Shown here piece by piece: positions 37,555 to 44,930 of a stretch of 64,000 nt of DNA. The DNA lies in contig NZ_QAJL01000001.1 in NCBI RefSeq assembly GCF_003852525.1, positions 1,561,211 to 1,625,210 of the forward strand, written 5' to 3'. The notes below the pieces were generated by a model that did no database searches, was not told where the DNA came from, and saw nothing but the letters and a program-made list of their open reading frames with translations. Each line of letters opens with the position of its first letter. Position 1 is the stretch's first letter. The translations under genes and the position numbers were made by a program. The stretch comes from Pedobacter sp. KBW06 (GTDB lineage Bacteria; Bacteroidota; Bacteroidia; Sphingobacteriales; Sphingobacteriaceae).

Positions 37555-38994
37555 ATGATCATCGTAAACATTATGCCTGTACTTCTTAATATGACCATTC
37601 CATTCTTAGGCGCTATTGATTTAAGCATTCCGCTCTTCCTGGTTTTTATCGTCTGTTTACTGGCTGTTATCGGCTTTGAGTTTGTGAATGGCTTTCACGA
37701 TACCGCCAATGCGGTAGCAACAGTAATTTATACCAAAGCATTAAAACCGGTCATTGCAATTCCATGGTCTGGATTCTGGAATTTCCTGGGCGTTTTCAGC
37801 GGAGGTATTGCGGTGGCAATGGGCATTTTAAAGCTCGTCCCCCTGGATAGCCTGATGACGCTCCCTATTGCTGTTGGCGCCTGCCTGGTGCTTTCTATTT
37901 TACTCGCGTCCATTGCCTGGAACCTGGGCACCTGGTACCTTGGTATTCCCTGCTCCAGCTCACATACCATGATTGGTGCAATGATTGGTGCCGGGCTGGC
38001 TTTTACCTGGTATTATGGCGGTGCAGGAGTAAACTGGGGCAAAGCAGAAGAAATAGGGCTGTCATTGATTCTCTCTCCCCTTGTTGGCTTTGGTTTCGCC
38101 GTTTTGCTCATGTATTTCTTCAAACATGTAATCAAATACAATGCATTGTTTCACATTCCTACCGGTGAAGATGACCGGCCTCCGGTACTGATCAGAATAC
38201 TGTTGATCATCACCTGTACGCTGGTTAGCTTTTTTCATGGAAGCAATGACGGACAGAAAGGAGTTGGCTTATTTATGTTGATTTTAATTGCTTTTGTACC
38301 TGCAAAATTCGCGGTCAACCATACCATTTCAAACGACAAAGTATTGCTTGAATTAAATCAGGCGGAACAGGTTCTGAAAAATGCCTCGGGAATAACGGCA
38401 GCCCAGACAGAAACCTTTCATAAATTAATCACAGACATCGAAAATACAAAACTGCACCTCGCCCTGAAAAATGAGCAGGATAAAGAAAAGACCTATCGTT
38501 TTAGAAAGGAAGTAGAAAATGTTGTTCATTCTTTAAAGATCATCAATGCCGACAAATCCATTGCGCTCTCTAAAGAAGCGAAAGATACCTTATCTGAATC
38601 TTCGATCGGTTTAACCAAGCTGACAGATTTCGCTCCCATCTGGGTAATTGCCATTATATCCGTCTCTCTGGGACTTGGAACCATGATTGGCTGGAAAAGA
38701 ATCGTCGTAACCATTGGAGAAAAAATCGGAAACGAGCATTTAAACTACGCACAAGGTGTTACTTCCGAAATTGTTGCTGCTTCCACCATAGGGCTCAGCA
38801 CCGGATTAGGCCTCCCTGTCAGCACGACACATGTATTGTCCAGTGGGATTGCAGGTGCCATGGTAGCCTCTGGTGGCAAAGGCAACCTGAATAGCAATAC
38901 GCTAAAAAACATTGGTCTCGCCTGGGTGCTCACCCTTCCTGTATCCATTGCCTTATCTCTTTTGTTATTTATGTTTTTCCACCTGTTTATTTAG
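37555..38994 (+). CDS. Inorganic phosphate transporter, Pit family
   Basis: 479 residues. The two PHO4 halves each carry the family motif: GFEFVNGFHDTANAVATVIYTKAL near the N-terminus and VTSEIVAASTIGLSTGLGLPVSTTHVLSSGIAGAM near the C-terminus. A hydrophilic helical insert of about 100 residues (near 265-365) separates them. It imports phosphate with cations across the inner membrane. Starts at 37555 or at Met7/Met13 are all possible. It lies 41 bp upstream of the universal stress gene, so it may be co-transcribed. Confidence 0.93.
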   Translation: MIIVNIMPVLLNMTIPFLGAIDLSIPLFLVFIVCLLAVIGFEFVNGFHDTANAVATVIYTKALKPVIAIPWSGFWNFLGVFSGGIAVAMGILKLVPLDSLMTLPIAVGACLVLSILLASIAWNLGTWYLGIPCSSSHTMIGAMIGAGLAFTWYYGGAGVNWGKAEEIGLSLILSPLVGFGFAVLLMYFFKHVIKYNALFHIPTGEDDRPPVLIRILLIITCTLVSFFHGSNDGQKGVGLFMLILIAFVPAKFAVNHTISNDKVLLELNQAEQVLKNASGITAAQTETFHKLITDIENTKLHLALKNEQDKEKTYRFRKEVENVVHSLKIINADKSIALSKEAKDTLSESSIGLTKLTDFAPIWVIAIISVSLGLGTMIGWKRIVVTIGEKIGNEHLNYAQGVTSEIVAASTIGLSTGLGLPVSTTHVLSSGIAGAMVASGGKGNLNSNTLKNIGLAWVLTLPVSIALSLLLFMFFHLFI

Positions 38995-39035
38995 TCCTGT
39001 TGGGCTATATTTAATGACCTCTTAACCTGAAAAAA

Positions 39036-39860
39036 ATGAAACAAATACTTGTTGCCACAGATTTTTCAAATAGCGCCAGCAACGCGATGGCCTATGCCAT
39101 GACCCTGGCTAAAATCCTGCAGATGGAAATCGTTGCCATACATGCCATCCACCCCACCGAAGGTATAAATAACAGCACTTACAATGCCATTTTTATCGAA
39201 GACTATTATCAGAATAAGAGGGATGCTTTAAAAGACTGGGCCGCTACTTTCAGTAAGGATAAAGCCAATGCAGGGGTAAATGTAAGCAGCATTTGTGATG
39301 TCGGTTTTTTAAAAACAGTAATTGGCAAACACGTGAAGAATAATGCGGTTGAATTATTGGTCATGGGAATTACCGGATCAACAGGAATCAGCGGAATTGT
39401 AGGTAGCAATGCCAGCATGATCGTCACCAAGTTAAAAGTCCCGACACTGATTATTCCTCTTGAGAGCATATTTCCTACTGAGCCGTTGATTACACTGGCC
39501 ACAGACTATGAAACAAGATTATCTCCAAAAGATGTAAATGCACTCAATGAAATGATCAAAGGATTCAATTCCAAAAAAATACAGGTAGTCTATGTGGCCG
39601 AAAAATCCGATCAGGCGCATATCAAAACAGGAGAACGCAGAATCAGAAAATTGATTGATCAAAACACAGATATTCATTTCAATTACATTAGCGATAGCAG
39701 TGCAAGCCATGGAATTATGGAATTCATCACAGAAAGCCATACGGATATCCTATGCCTCGTTAAACATCACCACAATATTTTGTACCGCCTGTTTACCCGG
39801 AGCACTGTTAACCAGGTTATGAACAAGTCGGTTAAGGCCATTCTGGTATTACATGAGTAA
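39036..39860 (+). CDS. Universal stress protein (two Usp domains)
   Basis: 274 residues: two tandem Usp domains. The first has ATDFSNSASNAMAYAMTLA and the ATP-binding-type glycine loop MGITGSTGISGIVGSNAS; the second is degenerate (DILCLVKHHHNILYRLFTRSTVNQV) and lacks that loop. Its stop codon lies inside the perfect palindrome at 39855-39882. It is probably co-transcribed with the Pit transporter. Confidence 0.92.
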   Translation: MKQILVATDFSNSASNAMAYAMTLAKILQMEIVAIHAIHPTEGINNSTYNAIFIEDYYQNKRDALKDWAATFSKDKANAGVNVSSICDVGFLKTVIGKHVKNNAVELLVMGITGSTGISGIVGSNASMIVTKLKVPTLIIPLESIFPTEPLITLATDYETRLSPKDVNALNEMIKGFNSKKIQVVYVAEKSDQAHIKTGERRIRKLIDQNTDIHFNYISDSSASHGIMEFITESHTDILCLVKHHHNILYRLFTRSTVNQVMNKSVKAILVLHE

Positions 39861-39882
39861 CCGGAATATATTCCGGTTACTC
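39855..39882. terminator. Perfect 28-bp palindrome at convergent stop codons
   Basis: GAGTAACCGGAATA followed immediately by its reverse complement TATTCCGGTTACTC. It contains the TAA of the universal stress gene (39858-39860) and the TAA of the SymE-like gene (39877-39879). It would fold as a hairpin on both transcripts but has no following T-run, so it may stop transcription with help or protect 3' ends. Confidence 0.6.
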
Positions 39883-40083
39883 TACCAATCTGATGATCAA
39901 CATTTTCTCTTTGGCTGTAACTGTCACATAATGTGCGGGTATAAAACCTAAATCACTAAGCCATTTACCACTGAGTTTAATCTCCGGAATCGTTTTTTGA
40001 CTCAAACGGTTCTGCCGGATTTGAGGTTGAATTTTCAAGCTTCTTGTTTTTTGACTTTCTGTATCATTTTCCCTTGCTGCCAT
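39877..40083 (-). CDS. SymE-family toxin-like protein
   Basis: 68 residues. The C-terminal half IPEIKLSGKWLSDLGFIPAHYVTVTAKEKMLIIRL matches the SymE toxin family (AbrB-like fold; PF08845), whose consensus has P-x-I-x-L-x-G-x-W-L followed by G-F. In E. coli SymE is an SOS-induced RNA-targeting toxin held down by the cis-antisense RNA SymR. The N-terminal half is a basic, unstructured region. No antisense RNA can be confirmed here. Bacteroidota solo SymE-like genes may have roles other than toxicity. Confidence 0.75.
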   Translation of the reverse strand: MAARENDTESQKTRSLKIQPQIRQNRLSQKTIPEIKLSGKWLSDLGFIPAHYVTVTAKEKMLIIRLVE

Positions 40084-40423
40084 GGTTATTCTTTATACTG
40101 ATGAAGTTATAGCCTAATCTAACAAAAAACAACGAACATTATTTAATTTAAAATATAAAATATTTAACATTAATTTCCTTAGCGCTCTTTACTATTGAGC
40201 CTAAGCTTTTTTTAAACTCATTTACCACCAATACAATCTATCGTTTAACTATAATAAAAAATCCAGTAATCAAGTAGATTATTTTCATTTCTTATCATAG
40301 ATCAATGATTTAACAATGGTAATTCGTTCAATTTGCATCAAAATATTAAATAAGGCCTGAATCTGTTTCGATAATTCAAAAGAACAGCTGATGGCGATAC
40401 CCCAACTCAAAAAATAAAAGATT
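40084..40423. other. AT-rich gap between symE-like gene and yceI
   Basis: 340 bp with no plausible protein. It holds the promoter regions for both divergent genes; no exact TAnnTTTG box was found. If a SymR-like antisense RNA exists it would begin on the plus strand near 39900-40090, not in this gap. Confidence 0.4.
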
Positions 40424-41005
40424 ATGAAAAAGTTATTCTTATTGGCTGCAGTTTTAAGTACTGCCCTTTTTGCTTTCAAAGCCGTTGCCCCTGCTACATG
40501 GGAAGCTGACACTGCACATTCAAAATTAGGATTTGTAGTTACCCATTTACTGATCACTGATGTAGAAGGATCTTTCAAAGATTTCCAGTCGACCATCACG
40601 GCCTCAAAACCAGACTTTTCTGATGCTGTAGTTGAATTAACTGCAGATGTAAATTCAGTAAATACAGACAACGATAAAAGAGATGAGCATTTGAAAGGTG
40701 CAGATTTCTTTGACGCGGCAAAATTCCCAAAATTGTCTTTTAAAAGCACCTCAGTGAAGAAAGTTTCTGCCAATAAATTCAAAGTAAACGGAAACTTAAC
40801 CTTTCACGGTGTAACAAAACCAATCACTTTAGACGCAACATTAAGAGGTGTAACCACCAACCCTATGTCTAAAAAAGCAACTGCTGGTTTCAAAGTTACC
40901 GGAACAATCAAAAGAGCTGATTTCGGATTCGGAACTAAATATGCAAATGCCATGCTGAGCGATGAAGTAACATTAAATGCAAACACAGAGTTTGTAAAAA
41001 AATAA
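40424..41005 (+). CDS. YceI-family periplasmic protein
   Basis: 193 residues with an N-terminal signal (LLAAVLSTALFAFKA). The mature part matches the YceI lipocalin-like family: WEADTAHSKLGFVVTHLLITDVEGSFKDF, DKRDEHLKGADFFDAAKFPKLSFKST and FHGVTKPITLDATL, with the final KRADFGFGTKYANAMLSDEVTLNANTEFVKK. Members bind isoprenoids or other hydrophobic molecules. Monocistronic, ending in a strong hairpin terminator. Confidence 0.94.
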   Translation: MKKLFLLAAVLSTALFAFKAVAPATWEADTAHSKLGFVVTHLLITDVEGSFKDFQSTITASKPDFSDAVVELTADVNSVNTDNDKRDEHLKGADFFDAAKFPKLSFKSTSVKKVSANKFKVNGNLTFHGVTKPITLDATLRGVTTNPMSKKATAGFKVTGTIKRADFGFGTKYANAMLSDEVTLNANTEFVKK

Positions 41006-41037
41006 TCAAGCCATCCTGAGCAATTCAGGCGGTAATT

Positions 41038-41072
41038 AAAAGGAGGAAATTTTAAGATTTCCTCCTTTTTTA
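41038..41072. terminator. Bidirectional terminator between yceI and doxX
   Basis: AGGAGGAAAT and ATTTCCTCCT form a 10-bp stem with A-run before and T-run after, so it can act on both converging transcripts; it overlaps the DoxX stop at 41070. Confidence 0.85.
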
Positions 41073-41510
41073 TTTAACAGAAAAATATTCATCCAGACTC
41101 CATTTATACCCTGGAATGGTACTTAGCAAAAGACTAGCCGCACTCACTGCAAATACAGAATAATTTAAGGGCGCCTTAAACCCTAAAAACACCGCCATAC
41201 ACAATGCAAAGCTCAAGGTAAGTAAGAAACTGCCAAAAGCAACGACACGGATTTTCAAGCCAATGATGAGCATAATTCCAAAGAGGATCTCAGCCAATGT
41301 CGCAATTAGCGCCATCACATTAGCTGCCGGTCGCCCCAGAAAGGGAAGCAAGGTATTCGTATAAGCCACAAAGTTATCCCAGTTTCCCCAGCCAATATTT
41401 AGGCTTCCCGCGGGGCCCAGCCAGCCAATACGGTCAAATACAGGAATGATAAAACCAATACCTACAGCGATTCTCAGGTATAATTGCGGAAGTTGATTGT
41501 AATTCTTCAT
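41070..41510 (-). CDS. DoxX-family membrane protein
   Basis: 146 residues, four hydrophobic helices. Family traits are LRIAVGIGFIIPVFDRIGWLGPAG in helix one, FLGRPAANVMALIATLAEILFGIMLIIGL in helices two and three, and a short C-terminus ending in EYFSVK. The function of most DoxX proteins is not known; some take part in quinone or redox stress. Converges on yceI. Confidence 0.88.
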   Translation of the reverse strand: MKNYNQLPQLYLRIAVGIGFIIPVFDRIGWLGPAGSLNIGWGNWDNFVAYTNTLLPFLGRPAANVMALIATLAEILFGIMLIIGLKIRVVAFGSFLLTLSFALCMAVFLGFKAPLNYSVFAVSAASLLLSTIPGYKWSLDEYFSVK

Positions 41511-41737
41511 AGTTCTTTATTGATTCACATTTAGCATAAACTTTTTGAGCTCCTCGGGAGCCGATATAAAGATACCTGGAGATTTCACCTAAAAACTTAA
41601 TCTGGGTTAAGAAATGAATATCAAGGACATCTTATCTAAGAAAAAAAATATTTATCAATTAAACATTTTAAATACTAATGATTATTTTATTTCACCTGCT
41701 TACTGTATCTTGTTACAAACCAATAAAAAAACTATAT

Positions 41738-41941
41738 ATGACAACAAAATCAAACATTTCTCTAAGCAGGGATCAAATGAAAAACATCACAGGTGGCAAG
41801 CTTTACAGACCAATATGCCCGCTATGTTATTATCCTTCAAGTCCACCAAGCTGGTGCGATTTCATCCCTTGTCCGACAGAAGTTGTGCCAGACCCCGTAT
41901 TAGAACCTATAACTGCGGATCCTGACCTTATTAAACCTTAA
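41738..41941 (+). CDS. Small double-glycine-leader Cys- and Pro-rich peptide
   Basis: 67 residues from the ATG at 41738 (upstream in-frame ATG at 41678 gives a poor N-terminus). The first 20 residues, MTTKSNISLSRDQMKNITGG, are a typical Bacteroidota double-glycine leader. The 47-residue core has CPLC and WCDFIPC (four Cys) and ten prolines, ending in PDLIKP. This is the layout of a bacteriocin or RiPP precursor. No peptidase-containing ABC exporter or modification enzyme is within the window, so export and maturation would have to be done elsewhere. Followed by a strong terminator, so it is a single-gene unit. Confidence 0.7.
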   Translation: MTTKSNISLSRDQMKNITGGKLYRPICPLCYYPSSPPSWCDFIPCPTEVVPDPVLEPITADPDLIKP

Positions 41942-42000
41942 GAGCTGAACCATTTGCTGGTATTGAACAGCATTTAATCGCACTCAGATGAAATGATTTA

Positions 42001-42038
42001 AAATGGCCTGTGCTTTATATACAGGCCATTTTTTTTTA
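42001..42038 (+). terminator. Terminator of the double-glycine peptide gene
   Basis: AAATGGCCTGT and ACAGGCCATTT make an 11-bp stem with a nine-base loop followed by eight or more Ts. Confidence 0.85.
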
Positions 42039-42055
42039 TTCACGCTTGCTAATTT

Positions 42056-42586
42056 TCACAACTCATCTATGAAGGCGACATAATCCCCGGCACTTTTTTG
42101 TATTCTCTCTGCCGTGGCATTATGCTCTGCACCATAAAAGGCGAAGAGTGGCTTGTAATCCGCTTTTACATAATCAAAAGTGATCTCAAACGGAGCCGTC
42201 AATTGTTCCAATGTATATTTATACCGGCCTGACGCATCATAATCTTCTTTATTAATGCCAGCTGCAATCGCTAATGCAATCTTCTTCCCCTTCAATTTAT
42301 AACCGCTCCCCTTCCCATATGCCCATCCATGACTGAGTACTTCATCCAGCCACTTTTTAAAAAAAGGCGGGCAATTAAACCAGTAAAATGGAAACTGGAA
42401 TACAATCTTGTCGTAGACCTCCAGCAATTGCTGCTCTGCCTCCACATCAATTCTTTCGTCCGGATATAAGCTATGCAATTCATGTATGGCATACTTACCT
42501 GGGTATTTCTTTAATTCTTCTATCCACCTTTTATTGATCACTGAATTTTCGAGATCAGAATGAATGACAATTACCAGCGTTTTCAT
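42056..42586 (-). CDS. NAD(P)H-dependent oxidoreductase (flavodoxin-like, KefF/MdaB type)
   Basis: 176 residues. Flavodoxin-like fold: VIVIHSDLENSVINKRWIEELKK at the FMN end, KIVFQFPFYWFNCPPFFKKWLDEVLSHGWAYG (the family hallmark around the flavin) and GKKIALAIAAGI. It probably reduces quinones or azo compounds with NAD(P)H in the cytosol. It is divergent from an HxlR regulator with a perfect inverted repeat between them, so regulation by that protein is likely. Confidence 0.9.
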   Translation of the reverse strand: MKTLVIVIHSDLENSVINKRWIEELKKYPGKYAIHELHSLYPDERIDVEAEQQLLEVYDKIVFQFPFYWFNCPPFFKKWLDEVLSHGWAYGKGSGYKLKGKKIALAIAAGINKEDYDASGRYKYTLEQLTAPFEITFDYVKADYKPLFAFYGAEHNATAERIQKSAGDYVAFIDEL

Positions 42587-42678
42587 CTTATAATATTTAT
42601 GGGTAATTCCTTTAAATTTGCTGGCACAAAGATGGAGCGCTTAAACTTCGGGAACAATAAGAGGCAAATTAATCCCTT

Positions 42679-42696
42679 GGTGATAATTTTATCACC
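42679..42696. promoter_or_regulatory. Candidate HxlR operator
   Basis: Perfect inverted repeat GGTGATAA-TT-TTATCACC in the 167-bp divergent region between the oxidoreductase and HxlR genes, 23 bp upstream of the HxlR -7 box, near the expected -33 zone. Dyad sites of this size fit dimeric winged-helix HxlR proteins. Confidence 0.6.
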
Positions 42697-42719
42697 ATCC
42701 ATTAACAGATCCGTTTCTT

Positions 42720-42727
42720 TACTTTTG
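42720..42727 (+). promoter_or_regulatory. -7 box of the HxlR gene
   Basis: TACTTTTG matches TAnnTTTG, 26 bp before the HxlR start at 42754. Confidence 0.55.
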
Positions 42728-42753
42728 TTCATCTAAACAGAGAAACTAAACAT

Positions 42754-43107
42754 ATGTATCAGCGAAAAATTCCAATTGATTATGATTGTGGCCTCAGCGT
42801 TGCCATGGAAGTGGTGGGTTCTAAATGGAAGTTTTGTATTCTGGATGAGATTTCAAAAGGAATAAAACGCCCTAAAGATCTGGTCAATTTCATCAGCGGC
42901 ATCACGAAAAGAGTATTACAAAAGCAACTCAAAGAACTGGAATTACATGGCCTGCTGGAAAAAACAATCTACACTGAAGTTCCCTTACGCGTGGAATATA
43001 ACCTGACCACATCAGGAAAATCGCTCTTGCCTTTAATTTCTGCTGTTGACCAGTGGGGAATGGGATTTTCATCTCAATTGAAAACTATCCTGGAGACAGA
43101 AGCTTAA
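42754..43107 (+). CDS. HxlR-family transcriptional regulator
   Basis: 117 residues. Winged helix of HxlR type: CGLSVAMEVVGSKWKFCILDEISKG, ITKRVLQKQLKELELHGLLEKTIYTEVPLRVEYNLTTSGKSLLPLI. Cys12 just before the first helix occupies the place where HxlR/HypR/YodB sense aldehydes, quinones or disulfide stress. It is divergent from an oxidoreductase, the classic pairing for this family. It is 29 kb from hxlBA and has no visible link to those genes beyond the family name. Confidence 0.92.
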   Translation: MYQRKIPIDYDCGLSVAMEVVGSKWKFCILDEISKGIKRPKDLVNFISGITKRVLQKQLKELELHGLLEKTIYTEVPLRVEYNLTTSGKSLLPLISAVDQWGMGFSSQLKTILETEA

Positions 43108-43526
43108 CAACCTTCACTTTCTTTGTTATGCTTCGCTGGTTCAAAAAAACTAAGCGACGAAAATACCTATGAGCAAAAAAAGCTCAATTCATGCCTGCAT
43201 TTTTCATCAAAAATGGATTGCGATTTCTCAATTAATAATTAATTTATCTAACTATACTTAACAAGAAAATACGGAGAATATTTCCCCTGTACACCTCAAA
43301 ATGTGATGATTATTTATAAAATAAAATTCAAAAACCTTATTTTATTAACCAAAAAACCACCACAATAGGCCTTTTTTCACACAAAATCGTAAATATTCAT
43401 TTTTTTTCTGCAATACACATGAATTAATAAAAAAAATGTAATTTTATATAAATCAATTACTTAATAGATTAACGTAAATTTCATAACAACCAAACAATCA
43501 ATCATCCACTAACCAACCAAACCATT
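43108..43526. other. AT-rich gap before the lipoprotein island
   Basis: 419 bp, extremely AT-rich, with no plausible gene. The last 40 bp are rich in A and C (repeated CCAAC/AACCA words), as in an unstructured leader. No exact TAnnTTTG box is seen; TAATTTTA near 43439 is the closest. Confidence 0.4.
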
Positions 43527-44909
43527 ATGAAACAAACAAACATCATTGTTCTCTCATTTATTTTTCTCTTCCTCTACTCTTGTAAAAAGGGAGAAAACAC
43601 CATTAAAACCACACAGGAAGAAACCAAGAGCATCCACTTAAGTCCGGAGGAATACCAGAGCATCGCTTTTGATCATCAGAAAAAATTAAGTGATCAGGAA
43701 ACTCATAACATCGTAGAAAAATTCATAACCAATCGAAAAATACACAAATCTGACTCAAAGTACAAAATAACCATATCGGAGAGAAATTCTGTAACTTTAG
43801 AGAAATCAACTTCTGATACAGAAATCCTGTCTGCAGAAAACAACATCCCTGTCTATAAAGTTGCTATTGAAAAAGACAAGTTAAACGATGTGGCAATTGT
43901 ATCGGCAGATGAACGATATCCCGTTGTCATCGCTTATTACACTGAACATCCAGACGATAAGGCGGAAAATATCGGCAACAAAATGCTGATAGATGCTTCT
44001 ATTGAATTGCTAAGAAATAACATCAAAAAAATCGAGCAGAACAGAACAGCTCTGAGAGATATCACACTTGAAAAAATATCCAATCAATTGTCTGTTAAAA
44101 AAGAGGAGCTGAATTTTGATAACATTAAAAACAAGATTGCGATACACCAGCAGCCTGAGACAAAATCTACTATCATTACGGATCCTTCAACGCTAGGCGC
44201 TCCGGTTGCCAGCTATGGTCCTTATTTACCTACCGCATGGAGTATCGGAATGCCCTATAACAGACTAATGGCACAGTCATGTCCTAACAACTGGCTATGG
44301 GACAACAGGTATGCAATCAGCTCAGCAGTGGTTGCAACAGCTCAGGTACTTGCGGCTTATCAACCATCAGGATCGATAGGCGGTCAGGCTATGAACTGGT
44401 CATATCTGACCGTAAACAAAGAAATCCATGAGGATTCCGATTATTTTGGCAGCTATGTTCAGGATCCGATCGAACGCAGGAATATGGTTGCTACGCTTTT
44501 GAAAGGTATCGGAGAATCTTGTTCTGTGAGCTATACCTGTACCGGATCAAGCGTTAATTTCAACAATATCAGAAACTTTCTTAGTGCTCGTGGAATTCAA
44601 ACAGGGACTCAGCAAGCCCTAAATGTTCCGGTCATAAAAACTTCTATTGAGAACCTTAAACCGGTAATCATGTATGGTCAGACGAGCAGCAACCAGGGAC
44701 ACTGGTGGGTTGTAGACGGGACCTATATTACCACAGGTACACAATCCTACCTGCCAGGTTTCAACTTTTACATCCATGCGAATATGGGTCAGGGCAAATC
44801 CTATCTGGGTTACTATTTAGTTGGAACAGATAAATCTGTCACTTTTGACACCTCATTTGCCCATTTCACCACTAATTTCCAAATGTATCCCATTACAACA
44901 TCCCTTTAA
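43527..44909 (+). CDS. C10 (streptopain-like) family lipoprotein lacking the catalytic Cys
   Basis: 460 residues. Lipoprotein signal with Cys19 (LYSCKK). Residues 30-190 form a Spi-type prodomain (LSPEEYQSIAFDHQ). The C-terminal C10 domain aligns with the next gene across MAQSCPNNWLWDNRYAISSAVVATAQVLAAYQP and GHWWVVDGTYI. At the place of the catalytic Cys (AGCVTVAVAQ in the neighbour, Cys276) this protein has Ser266, while the active-site His is kept (His392). It therefore looks like a pseudoprotease or a decoy or regulator of its neighbour. It is 21 bp upstream of the intact C10 gene, in the same operon. Confidence 0.82.
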   Translation: MKQTNIIVLSFIFLFLYSCKKGENTIKTTQEETKSIHLSPEEYQSIAFDHQKKLSDQETHNIVEKFITNRKIHKSDSKYKITISERNSVTLEKSTSDTEILSAENNIPVYKVAIEKDKLNDVAIVSADERYPVVIAYYTEHPDDKAENIGNKMLIDASIELLRNNIKKIEQNRTALRDITLEKISNQLSVKKEELNFDNIKNKIAIHQQPETKSTIITDPSTLGAPVASYGPYLPTAWSIGMPYNRLMAQSCPNNWLWDNRYAISSAVVATAQVLAAYQPSGSIGGQAMNWSYLTVNKEIHEDSDYFGSYVQDPIERRNMVATLLKGIGESCSVSYTCTGSSVNFNNIRNFLSARGIQTGTQQALNVPVIKTSIENLKPVIMYGQTSSNQGHWWVVDGTYITTGTQSYLPGFNFYIHANMGQGKSYLGYYLVGTDKSVTFDTSFAHFTTNFQMYPITTSL

Positions 44910-44930
44910 TCCCTGGAAAACCTCATTCAT

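Noticed and set aside
40285..40782. 165-residue minus-strand frame over the yceI start
   Set aside because: It is antisense to most of yceI, whose signal peptide and family motifs are clear; the peptide has no recognisable features.
41614..41925. 103-residue plus-strand frame overlapping the double-glycine peptide
   Set aside because: The other frame has a classic GG leader and a terminator; this one has an unlikely, basic composition.
42754..43107. HxlR gene as regulator of hxlBA
   Set aside because: It is 29 kb away and sits divergent to an oxidoreductase with its own dyad; an AraC gene is next to hxlBA.
43108..43526. Attachment site or mobile-element border at the island
   Set aside because: No tRNA, integrase, transposase or long direct repeat is present on this side; tRNA-Leu at the other end is separated by a terminator and no repeat of its 3' end is seen at the left.
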